Below are positions 59,268 to 62,534 of a stretch of 62,534 nucleotides of DNA, piece after piece (position 1 is the stretch's first letter; each line of letters opens with the position of its first letter). The DNA comes from Ktedonobacteria bacterium (lineage in GTDB: Bacteria > Chloroflexota > Ktedonobacteria > Ktedonobacterales > JACDGC01), in NCBI GenBank assembly GCA_027459785.1, contig DAIDGU010000031.1:1-62534 (forward strand), read 5' to 3'. Under the pieces are notes generated by a model. It ran no database searches, was not told the DNA's origin, and saw nothing but the letters and a program-made list of their open reading frames with translations. Both the position numbers and the translations under genes were made by a program.

Positions 59268-59855
59268 TTACGAGTGGCCGATCTGGGCGATGAGCGTGAT
59301 GATCACCAACAGATCGGATACCACACCGAGGCTGATGGCGATGATCGCCTGGGGCTTGCCGGTGCCGCCGGGCAGGCGATTTGCGACATTCAGCGCCATG
59401 AAGCCGCGATAGATGGCGAACGTGCCGGTGATGATGCCGGCGAACCCGACCTGCGACGCGAAGGTGATCAGCGCCAACACGATTGAGATGCAGGCATAGA
59501 TCAGTGCGTTCGTGGCGAGGGGATTCGGTGCCTGCCGCACGGGCTGAAGCATGGGATAGGGCGGCTGACCGGGATAGGGTACTTGGCCGGGATACGGCGG
59601 TTGACCGGGCTGGGGGGGATAGCCCGCGACGGGTGGCTGCCCATACGCCGGGGGTTGCCCATACATCGGCGGCGCATACGGTTGCCCTGTTTGCGGCTGC
59701 GGGGGGTAGCCGGGATAGGGCGTCTGTTGCTGCTGCCCATAACCGGGCGGCATTGGTTGGCCCTGCTGGGGATATGCTGGGTACGCCGGGGGATAGCCTG
59801 GCTGCGTCGTCGGCGCGGCGGGCGGGTTCTCGCCTTGCGGTGGTGGATAGGTCAT
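59268..59855 (-). CDS. Proline/tyrosine-rich two-helix membrane protein (DUF4190-like)
   Basis: 195 residues. About 105 N-terminal residues are Pro/Gln/Gly/Tyr-rich with PYPGQ and GQPPY repeats, disordered and facing the cytoplasm. Two membrane helices follow (ALIYACISIVLALITFASQV, and PQAIIAISLGVVSDLLVIIT) around a short loop, as in DUF4190-type proteins. Similar Pro-rich starts mark the ABC ATPase and permease of the signalling operon. Role unknown. Confidence 0.8.
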   Translation of the reverse strand: MTYPPPQGENPPAAPTTQPGYPPAYPAYPQQGQPMPPGYGQQQQTPYPGYPPQPQTGQPYAPPMYGQPPAYGQPPVAGYPPQPGQPPYPGQVPYPGQPPYPMLQPVRQAPNPLATNALIYACISIVLALITFASQVGFAGIITGTFAIYRGFMALNVANRLPGGTGKPQAIIAISLGVVSDLLVIITLIAQIGHS

Positions 59856-59963
59856 TGAATTCCCTCACAGATTGTATGAATGCGGTTTGCCCTCTTGCTC
59901 CAAGAACACGCCCTCATCATAGCATGCCGGCGCAAGGGTGGGAAGAACAGGCTGTCTCGCCGT

Positions 59964-60983
59964 TCAGCGCCGATATTCCGCGCCGCAATCGCCGATGCGT
60001 GCGAAGAGGTCGCGCCCCTGCGCCGTCACGGCAGCGATGGCTGCGCGGTCCGCGTCATCCAGCGCGAACGTGAAGACGCGGGCAGTGTCGTTGATATGCT
60101 CGGCCAGGCCCAGCCGCGCGCCCACGATGACGCCTGCCACGGCGGCCCGGTCGAGGATCGCACGCACCGCGACATCGGCGCTGCTCACGTGATGTTTATC
60201 CGCGACGCCTTTGAGCGTCCCCAGCAATGTCTGCAAAAGCTCCCAGCCGCCCCAAACATCAACCATCTGCTTATACTTGCCCAGGCTGGCGGTGTCCAGA
60301 TCGCGCCGGCCTGGCTCCGGTTGGCCCAACCAGCGATCACTCAGCAGCCCACCGGCAAGGGAACCGTAGGTCAGCAGCGCGATGTTGTGCGCCTGGCAAA
60401 ACTCCGCCATCCGCACAGCGGGGCGCTGATCGATCAGCGAATATTGCACCTGATTGGCGATGATCGGGATGCCGCGCTCGATGATGATCTGTAAATGCGC
60501 CGTATCGAAGTTGGTCAGCGCGAGATGGCGAATCTTGCCCGCCGCCTGTAATTCGGCCAGGTAGTCCAGCGCGTCCAGATAATGCGGATCGGCATATTCC
60601 CACCAGTGGAATTGCAGCAGGTCCAGCGCTGGCACGTCCATCCGCCGCAAGGAGGTATTGATCGCCGCCGTCACCTGTTGGCGCGTGATCTTGCCAGGCA
60701 GCGGCACCCACTTGGTGAAGGCTTGCACGTTTGCCAGCGCCGCCACCCCACGTTCGCGCGCCAACGCACGCCGAAAATCGCCGATGAAGTCTTCCGCCGG
60801 CCCATAGTGATCCGCCAGATCCCAGGTGGTGAAGCCGGCATCGTGGTACGCCAGCATCGCCGGCACAGCGGCGCGCGGGTCAATCGCGCCATGCGCGCCC
60901 GACACTTGCCACAAGCCATTCAGCACGCGGCAAATACATAAGCCGGGGGTGAGGTCGAGGTACGCGGCGGCAGGCAGCGCCAT
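59964..60983 (-). CDS. Aldo/keto reductase-family protein
   Basis: 339 residues from ATG 60983 (AAAGGATG upstream). The reductase fold: FTTWDLADHYGPAEDFIG with catalytic Asp and Tyr, FTKWVPLP with Lys, DLLQFHWWEYADP with His, HLALTNFDTAHLQ. The NADPH region contains IVGARLGLAEHIND. Differs from the reductase at 26513 and resembles plant-type or L-galactose dehydrogenase-like members. Substrate unknown. Confidence 0.9.
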   Translation of the reverse strand: MALPAAAYLDLTPGLCICRVLNGLWQVSGAHGAIDPRAAVPAMLAYHDAGFTTWDLADHYGPAEDFIGDFRRALARERGVAALANVQAFTKWVPLPGKITRQQVTAAINTSLRRMDVPALDLLQFHWWEYADPHYLDALDYLAELQAAGKIRHLALTNFDTAHLQIIIERGIPIIANQVQYSLIDQRPAVRMAEFCQAHNIALLTYGSLAGGLLSDRWLGQPEPGRRDLDTASLGKYKQMVDVWGGWELLQTLLGTLKGVADKHHVSSADVAVRAILDRAAVAGVIVGARLGLAEHINDTARVFTFALDDADRAAIAAVTAQGRDLFARIGDCGAEYRR

Positions 60984-61093
60984 ATAACACATCCTTTCAA
61001 GGCGGACAAGCACGATCTTGTATATCCACTATACCCCAATGTCGAGCTTGTGGCCAGGGCAGGCCAGCCGGCTAGCACACGCACCACGCGGGC

Positions 61094-61327
61094 ATGCTCT
61101 TCACGCTGCCTTTGGACGTGCCAGTGCGGTTTGGCCACCATCATGCCCGCATTGTGCCTTGTGCGATTGTGGACACTTCACCGCTCGCTTTGTCGGGGGA
61201 GAATGGGACGGTCGTTTGGCGTGGGCAGGTGGTACCCTGCTGCACCACGGCGGGCTTTGTCAGAGTGGACCTTTACGATTTACGATTGTTATTCGCTACA
61301 GTAGCAATCGTGCAGAAACATGGCTAG
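61094..61327 (+). CDS. Possible small ORF, aspartic-protease-like start, probably a fragment
   Basis: 77 codons starting MLFTLPLDVPVRFGHHHARI and continuing VPCAIVDTSPLALSG. The segment around VPCAIVDT recalls the strand-loop with DT(G) of retropepsin-like proteases, with Ser instead of Gly. No good ribosome-binding site and early stop. Treat as a gene fragment or chance ORF. Confidence 0.3.
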   Translation: MLFTLPLDVPVRFGHHHARIVPCAIVDTSPLALSGENGTVVWRGQVVPCCTTAGFVRVDLYDLRLLFATVAIVQKHG

Positions 61328-61385
61328 TCCTGCTTGCCAGGCATCTGCTTCGTATACCGAATTCGGGTAAATAGTATGGATAACG

Positions 61386-61412
61386 AAGGACAGGCGGGAA
61401 TGTCTGTCCTCC
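61386..61412. repeat. GGACAGACA-type palindrome copy
   Basis: AGGACAGGCGGGAATGTCTG followed by TCCTCC; diverged copy of the dispersed palindrome, just after the end of the gene at 61442 (minus). Confidence 0.65.
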
Positions 61413-61441
61413 GGGTCATAAAGTATTTACCGCAACGTGCC

Positions 61442-62263
61442 TTACTCGTGCGCGCTCAGATCGCGGATTTGCTGTTCCAGCGGCGGGATGGCGGCGTAAT
61501 CTTCAGCGACCAGGCGGAACGCGCGTTGCAGATAGAGTTCCGTCAGACGGTGATTGCGCTCGCCGGGCTGTTGCGCAGCGGCGATGAGGTCGTCCGCGTG
61601 GTACTTTTCGGCTAGGGGAGCCGTGGCACGGCGCAATGAGCGTAACGTTTCCTCGACCAACCGCGTGTCGTGGCCTTCCTGCGCGTAGCGTAAGGTGCCG
61701 ATCAGCGTCGCCACCTGGCTCAGTTGCTCCTGCTCCGATCCAGGCGTCGGTTCCGCTAAAAGACTATCGAGCGGGTTGGCGGGCCGGCCCTCGATCACCG
61801 GCGGCGGCACATCTTGCGCTGACGTGCTGCTGGGCGGCGCGCTGGACGAGCGCGGCACTGGTTTATTCGCCTTGGCATACCGCTCATACATCTCGTGATA
61901 CTCGGCGCTGGCCCGCGCCGCCAATTCCATGCGTTGTTGCTCAACATCCGCGCCCAGCCCACCGATTTCCACCACATCGTCATCGCGTAATTCGGCCAGC
62001 GCGATCAGGCTATCGGCATCATCGACATCTTCCATCATCGGCGGCACAGGCATCACGCTCGGTCCGGCCCCCATGTCGCGCAGTCCCTCCAGCGGGAACT
62101 GCGAGGCCAAGATCGGCGGAATGTAGCGCCCGATGGAAAACTGGATCGGCAGCACGATGCAATACGTCGCCATCGCGCTGCGCGCTTGACCGTCGGACCG
62201 CACGATTATGATGGCATGGCCGCGCGGGGCTGCACTATTCCCACGAATGAAGCGTAAGTCCAT
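61442..62263 (-). CDS. Unknown protein with acidic and Pro/Ser-rich regions
   Basis: 273 residues from ATG 62263 (AAAGGAG upstream). Starts MDLRFIRGNSAAPRGHAIII and has a compact N-terminal part (to about 60) with an acidic, Met-rich middle (MMEDVDDADSLIALAE), a Pro/Ser linker (about 137-155) and a helical C-terminal third (RLVEETLRSLRRATAPLAEK). No known domain recognised. Similar N-termini occur in hypothetical proteins from photosynthetic and filamentous bacteria, as far as I recall; not certain. Confidence 0.75.
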   Translation of the reverse strand: MDLRFIRGNSAAPRGHAIIIVRSDGQARSAMATYCIVLPIQFSIGRYIPPILASQFPLEGLRDMGAGPSVMPVPPMMEDVDDADSLIALAELRDDDVVEIGGLGADVEQQRMELAARASAEYHEMYERYAKANKPVPRSSSAPPSSTSAQDVPPPVIEGRPANPLDSLLAEPTPGSEQEQLSQVATLIGTLRYAQEGHDTRLVEETLRSLRRATAPLAEKYHADDLIAAAQQPGERNHRLTELYLQRAFRLVAEDYAAIPPLEQQIRDLSAHE

Positions 62264-62356
62264 CTCGCTCGCTCCTTTGTCTCTCGTCGCGGGCGCTGCC
62301 TGCCGTCCGCTGTTGCTCACCACCATGATGCGCTGGATCGCGCTCATACGCATTCA

Positions 62357-62534
62357 TCATATCCGCTCGCGCCAGCGTAACGCAAGCAACGTCATCGTCG
62401 CCACGCCCACCACTGCCGCCAGCCACAGCCCATGCGTCAGGTCGATGGCCGCGAACATCCCCATTGTCAACAGATATAACCACAGCATGCCATCCGCCAA
62501 TGTGGGGATGGGATAGGGTGCTGGCGCACCTGGG
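62357..62534 (-). CDS. Membrane protein, C-terminal part (cut by window edge)
   Basis: The minus frame entering from the window end gives 58 residues: a start PGAPAPYPIPTLADGM, one long hydrophobic stretch (LWLYLLTMGMFAAIDLTHGL), a second (WLAAVVGVATMTLLALRW) and the end RERI before the stop at 62357. It is the C-terminus of a polytopic membrane protein. Two membrane helices are visible; family unknown. The gene downstream (61442) is on the same strand with a gap of about 90 bases. Confidence 0.65.
   Translation of the reverse strand, partial: PGAPAPYPIPTLADGMLWLYLLTMGMFAAIDLTHGLWLAAVVGVATMTLLALRWRERI

Larger units (their letters stand above)
60984..61441. other. Intergenic region with palindrome and a possible small ORF
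   Basis: It holds a candidate promoter of the aldo/keto reductase (TATAGT with TGGCCA 17 bases before, at 61028-61056, minus strand), the possible ORF at 61094 and the GGACAGGCGGGAATGTCTGTCC palindrome at about 61388. Confidence 0.45.

Overview
The window (about 62.5 kb, high GC, roughly 62-65% by eye) reads as one stretch of chromosome from a free-living bacterium. I think a Chloroflexota member, possibly Ktedonobacteria-like: a sedolisin protease, a RHS/HINT toxin tail of the type common there, many proline-rich membrane-anchored proteins, and dense families of short GC-rich palindromes between genes. The taxon is an inference. I found no rRNA, tRNA, CRISPR array, prophage or intact transposon.

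Layout. 0-9.4 kb: 3' end of tex, a beta-propeller lipoprotein, a sedolisin (S53) protease, two unknowns, a pentapeptide-repeat channel-like protein and an orphan sedolisin propeptide. 9.4-17 kb: moaA, an ABC-F ATPase, a 400-bp inverted-repeat element, a DnaQ-exonuclease/degenerate DinG-helicase fusion, then a low-GC scar holding a HINT/toxin tail, a truncated small ORF and an IS256-type remnant. 17-28 kb: an ABC-2 exporter (ATPase plus two permeases) with promoter and upstream ORF, rtcB behind a leader ORF and terminator, a large membrane protein, an MFS transporter, an aldo/keto reductase and Hsp20. 28-33 kb: ispF, P5C dehydrogenase, a PQQ-like propeller protein, tag and a MIP18/SufT-like protein.

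33.6-41 kb is the most interesting block: ABC ATPase, small FtsX-like permease, VWA (MIDAS) protein, PP2C-like phosphatase, protein kinase, a secreted membrane-tethered protein and PPK2, all on the + strand. The VWA-PP2C-kinase trio resembles the TerY-P phosphorylation triad; its combination with a proline-rich ABC ATPase/permease, an extracytoplasmic protein and a polyphosphate kinase looks like an envelope-associated signalling system that I do not recognise as described.

41-50 kb: a GH38 alpha-mannosidase carrying palindromic repeats read in frame, a cluster of small helical membrane stress-type proteins, a methyltransferase, topoisomerase IB and an SRPBCC protein. 50-62.5 kb: a second ABC-2 exporter, a Uma2 nuclease-like protein, an FMN-dependent hydroxy-acid oxidase with a histidine phosphatase, a GT21-like glycosyltransferase, a thymidylate-synthase-fold protein without the catalytic cysteine, a YihY-type membrane protein, an aldo/keto reductase and unknowns.

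Five families of short dispersed repeats fill most intergenic gaps: a GGACAGACA palindrome, a two-hairpin GCGGTTGAAACCGC element, a CCCCTCCCCATC/GATGGGGAGGGG palindrome, a GGCGACCACAAGGGTACGCC element and CACGAAA-rich inverted repeats. They are nested in one another and in one case sit inside a gene.
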